This document shows positions 51,301 to 62,290 of a stretch of DNA of 64,000 bases, in pieces. Position numbers and translations under genes: made by a program. Every line of letters begins with the position of its first letter. The stretch's first letter is position 1. The DNA lies in assembly GCF_020085105.1 (NCBI RefSeq), contig NC_058065.1:937665-1001664 (forward strand). Direction: 5' to 3'. A model generated the notes under the pieces. That model searched no databases. It saw only the letters and a list, made by a program, of their open reading frames with translations, and had not been told where the DNA came from. This DNA comes from Siniperca chuatsi (lineage: Eukaryota > Chordata > Actinopteri > Centrarchiformes > Sinipercidae).

Positions 51301-54300
51301 AATTGGGGAAATTTTCTGCCATTTTGACATAATCGGCATAGGTCGATGCCCGTGCTGACGAGGCCGATAAACAAAAAATGTCTGCCCTGTGCTGTAACTC
51401 TCGTGCACCCTGCTGTGAACATTTGCCTAAATTTCCTCAGTCACCATCGTCTTTTCTAAATGTTAACACGTTTCTCCTGAATGACAGCAAATCTAATCTA
51501 AAACCGTTACTGGCTAGCGTTAAATATATATCATGTTACAATGTATAGAATAATGCAGTCGAATGACGGCGCTTCTGACATACTGTACCCCGCTCTCCCT
51601 TCAATACCAATCACGTTGTGAAATCTACAGCATAACCCAATGTAGTTTTCTATTTCATTAATTAATAAAATTCCATCTAAAATAATATGTTACTGGCTAA
51701 GATAACCCTGTAAATTAGATTGTATTATACATGTCTTTTCTTTGTTATGATATCGTTATTATATATCGGCCATCGGCCATTAAAAACCCATATGGTCGAC
51801 CACTAATTTGGTGGGAATGTTCTCATCAATCCTTTAGGGAAATTCAATTTTACTCCTGTCCTCTTAGAAAACTTCTGCCGAGCACAAACGTTGGACGGAT
51901 TCACTTTCCCACGCACACCCATTGGCTGGTTTGCATATTCCAAGGAAATCTGTCGAAAAGGAACGAGTGGTGGTAAGTTTCTACCAACCATCAATCTACA
52001 TACATTCATCAAGGTATCAGTCCAATTACTGCCATCGCCATCAACCTGTAAATCTAACATCCACCCATCAGGTACCCATAGTATACTGGTGTTTTTGTGT
52101 CCACCACTTTAAATTCCACCATTTCCATCCAGCTGGTAAACCACAGGCATTGACCAGATGTTCCACCAATAATGGATCACAGTTTTGTCCACCTCAGGTC
52201 CTCAAGTGTGACCAGACGCTCAGCGACATACAACAAAATGTAAGAATGACAGTTTTTAACAGGAAACAGTGAAGAAAAGGCTGAATGTTAATTTGTTAAA
52301 AACAATCACAGACGCTTGAATGTCCCTTCCAGACATTTCCAGTTTGATAGCCGAGCATTTTTTTATTTGGTAATGATGTAGAAAAGGTAGCTGTGTGCAC
52401 ATCCCATCCCATATTTAGGCAAGGCAAACGATAACAGATTCATGCATGAATAAAAGTAAATGTCTTTCCTCTCTCAGCTTACCAGCTCAGCTAATTTAGA
52501 GATGCTGGCGAGCAGCACTCAAATTCTGACCTCCAAACCTGAAGAGCTGACGGCTGAAAACGTTACAGCAGCAGCTCAGATCGCCAACACGCTGCTGCTG
52601 TCTCCGAACGCCACAGAGGTATGAACTGTCATTTTCAACAAAACAGAAGAAGAAACTGTACATTTAAACCTGAGTTTCAGTGAGTTTTCATCATCAAGAC
52701 ATTTGACAAAAACAGACACAAAATTCTAGAAATCAAAACACTCTGAATTCTACTGTTTGTATCACTCTTAAGATATATTTTGTTATAGCAACGATACTCA
52801 TTGGCCGGTGTGTCCCGTGTTAATGTTTGTATTGCAGAGCGTCAGGGTGGCAGCAGTAGCTACAATCAGCCAACTGCTGAACGCCAACACGCCGGACGAC
52901 AGCAAGGAAAACAGCGCTACTCTGGAGTAAATCAAATCTTATCTTTGTTAGAATTACTGCAAGGAATCTGCCACTGCCAGCCTGTCCACATCTCATGTTT
53001 AACTGTCCATGTGTTCCATGTTAAAAATGTCCACCTTTACTGACCGATTTTAGGGTTGGGGAGGTTTTCAGATGACAGAAATGTGTTGGATGGTATTTAG
53101 CCAAAACACCTTGGATTTTAGCTGAAGGGGGGGATTCAGGATTAAATCAGGGTTTAATTACCTTGAATGTGACATGAGGTGTCCATATTTGTTCTACTGT
53201 ATTATCAGGCGCAAAGTTGGATATGTCAGAGCTTTCAGAAAAAAAATTCCCTGTTCCTCAATTGTAATTATGCAGAGGGCAGTATAAAAGCCTGGATACT
53301 CACAGGAAGCAGCTTTGGCTCGAGGTCAAAAGGACTACAGGAGCCCGGAAGAGACAAGAAAAATCCAATTTCTCATTACATCAGTGTTTAAAGCTGTTTG
53401 CTAATTTCCTTGATTTTCTGATTTAGACGAGAAATATCTGATCAAAAATAAATAAAACAAGATTAAGAATCTGACCAAGCGTTTAATACCAATTTATGAT
53501 CCTCAACAGCTTCCAATACTTGATCTTACAAGCTCTTTTTGGTTGGTACTCAAACAGTATTCTGGTTTAACACAGCGCTAACATTTGAGTTCAGTTACAG
53601 CAGTGCCTAAAGTCGCAGGTGTCAGTCACGCTCGGGCTTTCATTTCAGGTGCAAGCCGCCACTGAGCAGACAGGACATCAGATATTTTATCCTGCAAATT
53701 TGATGATGATGATGTTAGTATTTCTGTATATCTATATTTTGTGTCCAGCCTCACGATGACCCTGGACCAGCTCTCTGTGAACCTCAGCCAAAGTCTCAAC
53801 ACGAGTCAGGTGGTTCAACCAAACCTGGTGGTCCAGTCGGAACAGATCCCTGCTGCAGGCACTCAGGGAGTCCAGTTCACCTCTCTCTCAGGTCAGTGTA
53901 ATGATTCACTACCAGACTGGTCCCGTTTGAAGACGATCAAATCACATGATCAGACCAACCTCTCAGGTGGAAGTCTGCATTTTGAAAGCTTTTTTAAACT
54001 GAGGGTCAGTGATTCTGAGGTGGTTTTGTCCATCCGGAGCCGCAGCCAGGATATAAATACAGAGGTCATGAGTGCACCAAAAAGAAAAGGATTTTTCAGA
54101 TTTTACTTATTGAGTTATTAGCTGTTGAGATTTATTTTCTTTAAGCTTCACTTTCAAATCAATTCCTCTGGAAGACACCTGCTGCAAAACTCAACTGACT
54201 AAACTCTGACTCAAATAAGTGTGTCAGGACTATTTTCTCTTCTTAGGAGATTTATGAAATGATGGACCCAACAAAACAAAAGCCTCGGTTCTCACGAGAT

Positions 54301-56378
54301 GCAGGATGAGCTTGATGTCGGGGACCTACAGAAACCTGAAAGAGACAAAAATAATAATAATACTAAACATTTAAATCTGTTTTGCAAATTAACATCTTGA
54401 ATTCTTAAAACTAATATTTGTAAGTTTTCGCATCAAAGACAACGGAGCATTTTGTGTCATGTTTGTGAACTTTTAATGTTGATGTAATCACTAACAACTC
54501 TGTGTTTAGGACCGTCTGGCAGTTTCCTTGCCAACCGAATTCTGCTGTACACCAACACGTCAACAGCTGTGGTGGAAAACAGGTTCCAAGCCAACGCCCT
54601 CATATACGTACGATTCCCACCAGGTGAGTTTTCTGCACCTGAGTGAATTTACAAACTGGTATTACTGATGTAAAATACTGCTACTGCTGTCAGGCTCAAA
54701 TTACTCAGTGAAACAAAACCACACAACAGCACTTACTGCATGGTAGTGTGTAACATAAAGGTTACTTTCGAGAGCTCTGGGTTGTGTATTTTTTAGCAAA
54801 AAAAAGTTCCACCTGACTGCAAAAAGTTCAGACATTTCAGGTCAAGTTTTGTTAGAGCGCACCCAAATGTTCTATTAATAACAGGGTCGATTTCTTTCTC
54901 CTGCGTCTGAAGAAGCTGTCAGTGGTCGTCAGAAGCCGTCGAACGTCTCGCTGGGTTTCGTCCTCTACCAGAACGACCGCTTCTTCAGGTCAAAGCGCTA
55001 CAGAAGGGGGCGGGCCCCCATCATGGTCCTGTCGGCCAGCGTCAAAGGTCAGGAGCGCAGCGTGGTGCCGCAACACGTGGAGATGCTGTTCAGACCAGCA
55101 GTAAGAAAACCTGCTTCTGTTAACAACTTTGAAATAGTTCAGATTCAAATGTAATCATCCTTTATCGGCCTGTATTGAGCTTTCTGGCCTCGACCTGAAT
55201 GCGCACACATGACTTCATGCAGGGGCTTTCAAAGTCTGATACTGTGGGCTACAACTTGAGCCGGTTTTAAAACAAACTGTCACGTTAGAGCAGCTGAAGC
55301 AGCAGTCAGCAGCTCCTGTCTGCAGTGGACCTGTGGACGGACAGACAGCTGTCTCTGGATCACTGTGAGACTGAAGGAAACTTAGAAACAGCAGGATTCT
55401 CAGGCAGGTTCTGCAGCCGCTTTCTTCTCTGGTGTCTGAGTGGATCCATGGAGGTTTATTCTGGACGGACGTCAGAGACGATGATGTCCTCTGGAAGTGA
55501 AAGTCACACTGAATCTAAAAACACTTGTCTCGTGTCTGTGTGTTCAGATTTGGACTGGGTCATGGATTCAAAAAGGAGTGTGATTTTTGACACAAATTGC
55601 AGCAATCGGGCGCTAATCAGGCCAAACTACAATATCTAACTGTTGTTTTCAGAACACCTGCATGCACCGGTCCCTTTCACCTCCCACAGTATCTTTACCT
55701 CGCGTCCCCCCAATGACTTGCTTTCATTATTTAATGATTGACTATTTTATTTGCAGTGTGTGAGATAACATTGACTGTTGGTATCACTGTGTGTGTGAGA
55801 AGTCACAGTTTGTTTCAGTGGAACTGTTAATGGTTTGTTTTTATGGCACCAATAAACCTGCTTAATCTGCTGGTGATCCACCATCACAGTGGCTGCTGTG
55901 GGATTATTGTCTGTTGTTGTGAAGTAGAAACACGATGAGATAACGTTAGCCCGGGACAAAATTCAAACATGGCTTCATGTCCATTAATGATACTGTCTCT
56001 TTTATTGGCTTTTATGTCTTTAATCATTCATTCACTGTGGTATTTTATTTCTCTCTCTGTGAAGCACTTTGTACTGTGTTTTGAATAGTTCTCTATAAAC
56101 AAAGTTCATTATTATTATTATTATAAAACTATTGCAGCTAGAACCTGTGAAGTTTTGGGATTTTTGCTTAGAAAAAGACAGTGAAGACAGAAGCTTACGA
56201 GATGTTGTATGTGCTCCTGTTTCAGGTGGCGAACGATACGTCTCTGTACGACTTCGCCTGTGTTTTCTGGAACTACAGTCTGAAAGATTGGAGCACTGAC
56301 GGCTGCTCTAAAGGAAACGCTTCAGACGGAGTCGTGAGATGTTTCTGCAACCACACCACCAACTTCGCCGCTCTCTGG
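48353..56378 (+). CDS. Mucin-like adhesion GPCR, copy C, ectodomain through the GPS, then assembly gap
   Basis: Exons: 48353-48386, 49056-50795, 51868-51972, 52133-52239, 52478-52618, 52838-52926, 53749-53891, 54510-54623, 54913-55100, 56226-56378. They total 938 codons with no stop. The signal peptide, mucin stalk (longer than copy A; ten DPF and one VPF unit), half EGF ([12 protein letters not shown]), GAIN segment and GPS ([29 protein letters not shown]) are all present. Exons 4 and 7 are each 6 nt shorter than in A, in frame. The coding sequence reaches the GPS donor 22 bp before the run of N, and no transmembrane exon is found beyond the gap. The rest is either missing from the assembly or truly lost. 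Confidence 0.85.
50350..50705 (+). repeat. DPF/threonine tandem repeats, copy C
   Basis: Units of GATCCCTTTACT or GATCCCTTTAAT are separated by (ACT)n runs of varying length, giving Asp-Pro-Phe-Thr/Asn between poly-Thr. The opposite strand reads as Val-rich and another forward frame as Leu-rich artefacts. Confidence 0.9.
55275..55505 (+). repeat. Dispersed repeat of about 250 bp in intron 9, copy C
   Basis: It is an uninterrupted copy that matches 38275-38490 closely and 1335-1590 more distantly. Confidence 0.75.
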
Positions 56379-56400
56379 GTGAATATATTAGACTAAAGCT

Positions 56401-56500
56401 NNNNNNNNNNNNNNNNNNNNNNNNNNNNNNNNNNNNNNNNNNNNNNNNNNNNNNNNNNNNNNNNNNNNNNNNNNNNNNNNNNNNNNNNNNNNNNNNNNNN
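56401..56500. other. Assembly gap (100 N)
   Basis: A run of exactly 100 N is a conventional placeholder for a gap of unknown length. The left flank is copy C just after the GPS exon; the right flank does not resemble the sequence expected there from copy A. Confidence 0.99.
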
Positions 56501-57465
56501 CCTTTTCCCAAAACTTTTCCTACGGGCCTAAGCCTTGTCTTCAACCTGCAATTAACCTCCAGAGGTTGAGGAAACACGTCTTTCTTATTATCTCGTGGGA
56601 ACTCAGTGCTGAGGTTGACTGCAGCAGCTCAGTTTGCTTTGTTTTACAACATGGGAACTTTTCTCATTGATTCACTCTCGGCCTTTAAGAAAATTTGTTT
56701 CATGGTGGAAAAGTTCTCTGGTGGGGGCCCCAGCCTTTTTAGCAAAGTCTCCAAACACCTGTTAGCTTTTCTGGGTCAGTGAGTTTTAGTGTTTATGTGT
56801 TTCTTCAGGAGGAACTGGAAAACCAGCCCGTGTGTTCCTGGGTGCTGTATTATCTCGATGTCTTAAAATAGTCATCTGCTGTCAAAGGTGAATTTCTGCG
56901 AAAAACTGGTGTGTTTGTTCGACTAGTTTGGTCTCCAGTTTTTAAACCTTTACTATTATAGGAAGTTCCTGGAAATGTTCCTTTAGCACAGTGCCTTCCC
57001 TTCAATCAGGCGGGATTTAATATCAGCTGAGGAGTAGTACAAGGAATACTCAAAGATCCAAGAAAAGCTGAATGTATTTATACACCATTCTAGACACTGA
57101 CCTTTAACCTTAGTTGGGGCCCTTCTTGGTTACCTTCAAAATATATTTATCTTACTTTCCTGGACACCGAAGACACATCTGGAAACTCTTTTTCATTTGG
57201 GACGCTGTCCTTTACGTTACCTCATAACATGTCATTCCTAACCCTTCCAATTGAGATATTGTAGAACATACTCTAAACTATAACACATGCAACTTCAACA
57301 AGGATTGACCGATGTTCAACCTAACAATGACCAACACTTTAATGTCAGTGGAAACCATCTGATTCAATTTTATAATCAACACTTCAGCTCAAAGGACCTT
57401 TAGCTCGTGTTTGTCTCTGTGTGGACAGACATAACATGAGCTAATGCTTCATGATTCCTCCACAG
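56501..57465. other. Unassigned sequence between the gap and the NLR gene
   Basis: No GPCR exon and no convincing first exon of the NLR gene is found here. It may be NLR 5' intron sequence. Confidence 0.5.
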
Positions 57466-60400
57466 AGTCGACCAGGAGAGCTCAGAGGTTCCCAGTGGTC
57501 AGTCTGCCCAGCAGCATCAAACACACCTGGACTCCATATTTATGGTCTGTACATCTATTATTACATCTATTCTGGTCACAATAATCTCCACGCTGCACTT
57601 TTTAGACCAGTGGATTGTCAGTTTGTCCAACATGGATCTGATGTTTGGTTCCATGATTTTAGTTTGATTGTTTCGTTCATATAATATTCTGTTCCAGCTG
57701 CTGGAGGAGAACATTGTCACTTTTGTGAAGAACGAGCTGAAGAAGATCCAGAAGTTTCTGAGTTCAGATTACCCAGAATGCTTAGAGAGTCAGAGGGAGG
57801 ATGAGGAGGTGTTGGACGGTGAGGAGGAAGAGCAGAGGAGGAGCAGCAGAGAGGCATTTCTGAAGATCACACTGCACTTCCTGAGGAGAATGAAGCAGGA
57901 GGAGCTGGCTGACTATCTGCAGAGCAGTAAGAGGATTTCTCTAAAGATTTAACATGCTGGATAAATGGGACATTTACTGATGTCTCAAGAGATGGAGGGA
58001 AATATTATTGATCTGATATTTTGTGTGTTCATTCAGGAAGTCATTCTGGAGTTTGTCAGCGTAAACTTAAATCTCACCTGAAGCAGAAGTTCCAGTGTGT
58101 GTTTGAGGGGATCGCTAAAGCAGGAAACCCAACCCTTCTGAACCAGATCTACACAGAGCTCTACATCACAGAGGGAGGGACTGCAGAGGTCAACGATGAA
58201 CATGAGATCAGACAGATTGAAACAGCATCCAGGAAACCAGACAGACCAGAAACAACAATCAGACAAGAAGACATCTTTAAACCCTCACCTGGAAGAGACG
58301 AACCAATCAGAACGGTGATGACAAAGGGAGTGGCTGGCATTGGGAAAACAGTCTTAACACAGAAGTTCACTCTGGACTGGGCTGAAGGCAAAGCCAACCA
58401 GGACATACACTTCACATTTCCATTCACTTTCAGAGAGCTGAATGTGCTGAAAGAGGAAAAGTACAGCTTGGTGGAACTTGTTCATCACTTCTTTACTGAA
58501 ACCAAAGAAGCAGGAATCTGCAGGTTTGAAGAGTTCCAGGTTTTGTTCATCTTAGACGGTCTGGATGAGTGTCGACTTCCTCTGGACTTCCACAACACTA
58601 AAATCTTGACAGATGCTACAAAGTCCACCTCAGTGGACGTGCTGCTGACAAACCTCATCAGGGGGAACCTGCTTCCCTCTGCTCGACTCTGGATAACCAC
58701 ACGACCTGCAGCAGCCAATCAGATCCCTCCTGGGTGTGTTGACATGGTGACAGAGGTCAGAGGGTTCACTGACCCACAGAAGGAGGAGTACTTCAGGAAG
58801 AGATTCAGAGATGAGAAGCAGGCCAGCAGAATCATCTCCCACATCAAGACATCACGAAGCCTCCACATCATGTGCCACATCCCAGTCTTCTGCTGGATCA
58901 CTGCTACAGTTCTGGAGGAGGTGTTGAAGACCAGAGAGGGAGGAGAGCTGCCCAAGACCCTGACTGAGATGTACATCCACTTCCTGGTGGTTCAGTCCAA
59001 ACTGAAGAATGTCAAGTATGATGGAGGAGCTGAGACAGATCCACACTGGACTCCAGAGAGCAGGAAGATGATTGAGTCTCTGGGAAAACTGGCTTTTGAG
59101 CAGCTGCTGAAAGGCAACCTGATCTTCTATGAATCAGACCTGACAGAGTGTGGCATCGATATCAGAGCAGCCTCAGTGTACTCAGGAGTGTTCAGACAGA
59201 TCTTTAGAGAGGAGAGAGGGCTGTACCAGGACAAGGTGTTCTGCTTCGTCCATCTGAGCGTTCAAGAGTTTCTGGCTGCTCTTCATGTCCATCTGACCTT
59301 CATCAGCTCTGGTGTCAATCTGATGGCAGAAGAACAATCAACATCCCAGGAGTCTGAAACAAGAACAGATGAATCTGCAATGACACTTCTCTACCAGAGT
59401 GCTGTGGACAAGGCCTTACAGAGTCCAAATGGACACTTGGACTTGTTTCTCTGCTTCCTCCTGGGACTTTCACTACAGACCAATCAGACTCTCCTGCGAG
59501 GCCTGCTGACACAGACAGGAAGTATCTCAAAAAACAGTCAGGAAACAGTCGAGTACATCAAGAAGAAGGTCGAAGAGACTCCCTCTGCAGAGAAAAGCAT
59601 CAATCTGTTCCACTGTCTGAATGAACTGAAGGATCGTTCTCTAGTGGATCAGATCCAACAGTCCCTGAGTTCAGGAAGTCTCTCCGCAGATGAACTCTCT
59701 CCTGCTCAGTGGTCAGCTCTGGTCTTCATCTTACTGTCATCAGAAAACGATCTGGACGTGTTTGACCTGAAGAAATACTCAGCTTCAGAGGAAGCTCTTC
59801 TGAGGCTGCTGCCAGTGGTCAAAGCCTCCAACAAAGCTCTGTAAGTAGATACATAGTGGGGTTTATTCATGAACAGGAGAAAGAAATTAAAACTTACTTG
59901 TTTCCTTACTGTTGTCTCTCCAGACTGAGTGACTGTAACCTCTCAGAGAGAAGCTGTGAAGCTCTGTCCTCGGTTCTCAGCTCCCAGTCCTCTAGTCTGA
60001 GAGAGCTGGACCTGAGTAACAACGACCTGCAGGATTCAGGAGTGAAGCTGGTGACGGCTGGACTGGAGAGTCCACATTGTAAACTGGAAACTCTCAGGTC
60101 AGATTAAGTCACACTTTGTCTCAATGTTTTAAAATGATTCCTCTAAGCTCCATTTCATCACGGTTCCTGAATCTCTTCTGTCAGGATTTTAAATTGCTCA
60201 TTACAGAAAGTCTTTGAATTTTCCAATGTATTTTGTACTAATTGAGGTTCACATATTGTACAGCATGAAATATGAACTGAGACTGAGAGCGTTATTTATG
60301 TTTCAAAATCATTATATCATATTATAATTTCATGGGTTTTTTTACCGATTCAGTCACGTTTCCAACATGTTCAGAGTAAAACAGCAAGGATTTTAACATG

Positions 60401-61663
60401 CTGAGAAGATATTATATATACTGTATCAGCAAAAGTACAGACTCAGCATTTTAACACAAATGTTATTTGTCATCTTGTTCACTATTTCCTCTCCAGACTG
60501 AGTGGCTGTAACCTCTCAGAGAGAAGCTGTGAAGCTCTGTCCTCAGTTCTCAGCTCCCAGTCCTCTAGTCTGAGAGAGCTGGACCTGAGTAACAACGACC
60601 TGCAGGATTCAGGAGTGAAGCTGGTGACAGCTGGACTGGAGAGTCCACATTGTAAACTGGAAACTCTCAGGTCAGATTAAGTCACACTTTGTCTCAATGT
60701 TTTAAAATGATTCCTCTAAGCTCCATTTCATCACGGTTCCTGAATCTCTTCTGTCAGGATTTTAAATTGCTCATTACAGAAAGTCTTTGAATTTTCCAAT
60801 GTATTTTGTACTAATTGAGGTTCACATATTGTACAGCATGAAATATGAACTGAGACTGAGAGCGTTATTTATGTTTCAAAATCATTATATCATATTATAA
60901 TTTCATGGGTTTTTCTACCGATTCAGTCACGTTTCCAACATGTTCAGAGTAAAACAGCAAGGATTTTAACGTGCTGAGAAGATATTATATATACTGTATC
61001 AGCAAAAGTACAGACTCAGCATTTTAACACAAATGTTATTTGTCATCTTGTTCACTATTTCCTCTCCAGACTGAGTGGCTGTAACCTCTCAGAGAGAAGC
61101 TGTGAAGCTCTGTCCTCAGTTCTCAGCTCCCAGTCCTCTAGTCTGAGAGAGCTGGACCTGAGTAACAACGACCTGCAGGATTCAGGAGTGAAGCTGGTGA
61201 CGGCTGGACTGGAGAGTCCACATTGTAAACTGGAAACTCTCAGGTCAGATTAAGTCACAGTTTGTCTCATTATTTAAGTTACTTCTCTAAATTTGAAGCT
61301 CCACTTAATTTCACAGAGCTGCTAGCATGGCTGTAGAATAACATTTAGATCACAATGTCATGGTTACTACTGAATCCCTGATTCAGTCACTGTATTTATT
61401 TATTTATTTGGAGAGTCTCCTCTTGTATCTGACGGACGCAGCAGGACCCTCAGATGATCTGCCATGTGTGTTGTTTTGTCTGTTTGCAGACTGTCAGGCT
61501 GTCTGATCACAGAGGAAGGCTGTGCTTCTCTGGCCTCAGCTCTGAGCTCCAACCCCTCCCATCTGAGAGAGCTGGACCTGAGCTACAATCATCCAGGAGA
61601 CTCAGGAGTGAAGCTGCTGTCTGCAGGACTGGAGGATCCACACTGGACACTGGACACACTCAG
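57466..61663 (+). CDS. NLRC3-like FISNA-NACHT-LRR receptor, partial at both ends
   Basis: Exons: 57466-57544, 57698-57926, 58037-59840, 59924-60097, 60497-60670, 61070-61243, 61490-61663, all in phase and open. Members of this large teleost NLR family are cytosolic pattern-recognition or regulatory proteins. The FISNA part ([39 protein letters not shown]) precedes NACHT. Walker A is GVAGIGKT at 58327-58350; Walker B is [15 protein letters not shown] near 58545-58590. Further motifs are [17 protein letters not shown] and [16 protein letters not shown]. Four 174-nt LRR exons follow, each encoding two repeats ([20 protein letters not shown] type). The initiator exon is not found; it may lie in or near the gap. 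No B30.2 exon is seen after the LRRs. The exon 57698-57926 encodes an acidic helical region. Confidence 0.93.
60098..61243 (+). repeat. 573-bp tandem duplication containing an LRR exon
   Basis: Unit 1 (60098-60670) and unit 2 (60671-61243) match through both intron and exon with only a few differences. Exon starts are exactly 573 bp apart (60497 and 61070). The exon at 59924-60097 is a slightly more divergent relative. Confidence 0.93.
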
Positions 61664-61939
61664 GTATGAAGAGGCCTGCTGCAGCCACAGACAATCAGTC
61701 TGACAGGAGAGGTCTTTTTGGTTAAAGGTGGATATGAGAGTTATATGAACAATCACACATGTAGGAAGACTTTTTCCTTTGCTCAGAACAGAAACACTGG
61801 TTGAACGTAAGCAGGAGATATTTGTGTAGGAGGTCTCCAAGGAGAACATCTCCAGGAACAAACATGATATTTGCCTGTTGGTAATAATTTATGGAGTTTG
61901 GACAGAGAGGTCCAGGACATGGTTAGAATATTATTAATA

Positions 61940-62290
61940 ATAATATTAATAATAATAATAATCTTTATTTATAGAGCACTTTTCAAAATCCATATTACAA
62001 AGTCCTTCACAAAGGCAGCAAAAGAAAACACACAAGTCATAAAACCATCTGGTTTTAAAAGAAAACATAAAAAACAAGAAAAACATCTTTAACTAAGTAA
62101 AAGACAGTTTAAAGAAAATTAAAACAAGTAAAATCAGGAAAGGCTCTCCGATTAACGTATGTTTTAAGAAGGGACTTAAAAGAGATCACTGACTCAGCCG
62201 ACCTGATTGCCTCGGGCCGGCTGTTCCAGAGCCTCTGGGCCTGACTGCAAACGCTCGGCCCCCTTTAGTTTTGTCATAGCTGTTTAGTCA
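61940..62290 (+). repeat. Dispersed fish repeat downstream of the last LRR exon
   Basis: It contains an (AAT)n tract, then TTTATTTATAGAGCACTTTTC, GTCCTTCACAAAGGCAG and GCCTCGGGCCGGCTGTTCC, a pattern of ubiquitous fish repeats. It is non-coding, and its family is not named here. Confidence 0.6.

Noticed and set aside
56308..56577. Open frames running through the N gap
   Set aside because: They are artefacts of undefined bases.
11909..61663. A functional unit linking the GPCR array and the NLR gene
   Set aside because: They are adjacent only across an assembly gap; no shared regulatory signal or fused transcript is visible.
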